Below, in pieces: positions 63,447 to 64,000 of a DNA stretch of 64,000 nt (within the stretch, counting starts at the first letter, position 1; the number at the start of each line of letters is the position of its first letter). The notes under the pieces were generated by a model that ran no database searches, was not told the DNA's origin, and saw nothing but the letters and a program-made list of their open reading frames with translations. Location of the stretch: positions 248,001-312,000 of the forward strand of contig CALBDU010000004.1 of NCBI GenBank assembly GCA_937927335.1, given 5' to 3'. Position numbers and translations under genes: made by a program. This stretch comes from an uncultured Clostridium sp. (GTDB taxonomy: Bacteria; Bacillota; Clostridia; Clostridiales; Clostridiaceae).

Positions 63447-63845
63447 TTGAAGTCACTAAAAAAGGGAGACAAAATTCTGCTGGGTGTTATCCTGATGATC
63501 TTGATTATATCATCTATTTTTGTATTTAATATAAATAGGACTGATACTCAAAAGAAAGAAGTTGTGATTAAGGTACAAGGAAGAGTGGTAAAAGATATAC
63601 CAATAAATGATTTTGAAAATGACAAGATTTATAAATTTAATTTTAGTAAGAACACTGGTTATATAGAAGTAAAAAATGGTAGCGTAAGAATGTTGGAAAT
63701 GGATAAAAAAATCTGCCCTAAAAAAATTTGCTCTGATACTGGATGGATTAATAAGGGGTACCAGGAAATAGTGTGTTTACCTAATAAGATTACTGTCAGT
63801 ATTAAACCTTCAGAAAAAGAGTCTATTGATGGTGTAGCAAATTGA
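63447..63845 (+). CDS. NusG domain II-containing membrane protein (EetA-like)
   Basis: The product has 132 residues from TTG 63447 after AAAGGAGTTATTAAA. One N-terminal membrane helix (about 9-28), then a NusG-II (DUF1312) domain with VQGRVVKDIP, the cysteines in KKICPKKICSDTGWI, and IVCLPNKITV. In Gram-positive electron transfer loci the EetA component carries this domain, and the two genes next to it here are quinone-related. The identity with EetA is inferred. Confidence 0.82.
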   Translation: MKSLKKGDKILLGVILMILIISSIFVFNINRTDTQKKEVVIKVQGRVVKDIPINDFENDKIYKFNFSKNTGYIEVKNGSVRMLEMDKKICPKKICSDTGWINKGYQEIVCLPNKITVSIKPSEKESIDGVAN

Positions 63846-63868
63846 TTTTAAAATCAAAGGCTATTATA

Positions 63869-63888
63869 TTTTCTACATTTGTTCTTTA
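63869..63888. repeat. 20-nt repeat shared with 52369-52388
   Basis: TTTTCTACATTTGTTCTTTA occurs exactly at both places, about 11.5 kb apart, followed by similar AT-rich sequence. In the first place it lies in the leader of the 50-residue protein at 52440; here it lies before the CPBP remnant. Confidence 0.7.
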
Positions 63889-63917
63889 TAACATTACTAT
63901 ATAATTCTGTTTTATGA

Positions 63918-64000
63918 TATGCTGGAGTACACATAACCACAGGTTATATTATGCTGATTATTATAGCACTGTTTGTGGTTTTTCTGGGGTTGGCATCTAA
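63918..64000 (+). pseudogene. Degenerate partial copy of the CPBP protease gene
   Basis: From 63918 the sequence follows 63201 onward of the CPBP gene (TATGCTGGAGTACACATAAC and then CACAGG...ATGCTG...) with substitutions and a small deletion that breaks the frame. It lacks the 5' half and a start, and runs off the window edge. Probably a decayed duplicate. Confidence 0.75.

Overview
The window looks like a chromosomal segment of a low-GC, spore-forming Firmicute of the Clostridium type. Evidence for this is the AT-rich sequence, strong AGGAGG-type ribosome binding sites, sporulation and germination genes (gpr, spoIIP, yqfC, yqfD, a cotS-like gene), a CIRCE-controlled hrcA-grpE-dnaK-dnaJ cluster, and the clostridial gene order from comEC to rnpB.

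Left edge (1-3800): an exported protein of unknown function runs off the window. A selenocysteine-tRNA-like gene follows, whose 5' acceptor strand does not match its 3' strand. Next come a decayed stretch with an imperfect tandem repeat and a two-gene agrD-agrB autoinducer unit with no receptor genes beside it. The agrD peptide appears to use serine rather than cysteine for ring closure. Three small conserved-looking proteins follow.

Core block (3800-44100): comEC (without its nuclease-like domain), holA, rpsT, gpr, spoIIP, lepA, hemW, the heat-shock operon, prmA, rsmE, mtaB, a HIT protein, rpsU, yqeY, yqfC-yqfD, pgpH, ybeY, a dgkA-PAP2 fusion, cdd, era, recO (apparently with a CUG or AUU start), a UBA/DUF4342 protein, a CcpN-like regulator with ppdK, two proteins with extracellular-type domains, a cotS-like gene, dgt, dnaG-rpoD, a membrane protein, trmK, a Nif3 family gene, a zinc-ribbon coiled-coil protein and the RNase P RNA. 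This part is ordinary housekeeping with a few oddities noted below.

Accessory block (44100-54100): it begins immediately after rnpB. It holds two paralogous tyrosine recombinases with duplicated flanks (the second C-terminally truncated), a phage-type adenine methyltransferase, and an Xre regulator divergent from a 710-residue protein. That protein combines a GHKL (MORC/MutL/Hsp90-like) ATPase domain, a coiled coil and a C-terminal region with a PD-(D/E)XK-like D...ExK pattern. It is the best candidate here for an undescribed, possibly antiviral, system. A third, short recombinase with altered catalytic residues lies between two related 50-residue proteins that share upstream sequence. A cysteine-rich HesB-like protein closes the block.

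Right block (54100-64000): signalling genes (response regulator, histidine kinase, diguanylate cyclase, HD-GYP protein) precede a run of membrane and redox genes: polyprenyl diphosphate synthase, DoxX, a Met-rich FixH/YtkA-like protein, a NapH-like membrane 4Fe-4S protein, a UbiA prenyltransferase, a CPBP protease and a NusG-domain-II protein. Together these suggest quinone-linked membrane electron transfer, with partial resemblance to flavin-based extracellular electron transfer loci. The window ends in a degenerate partial copy of the CPBP gene.
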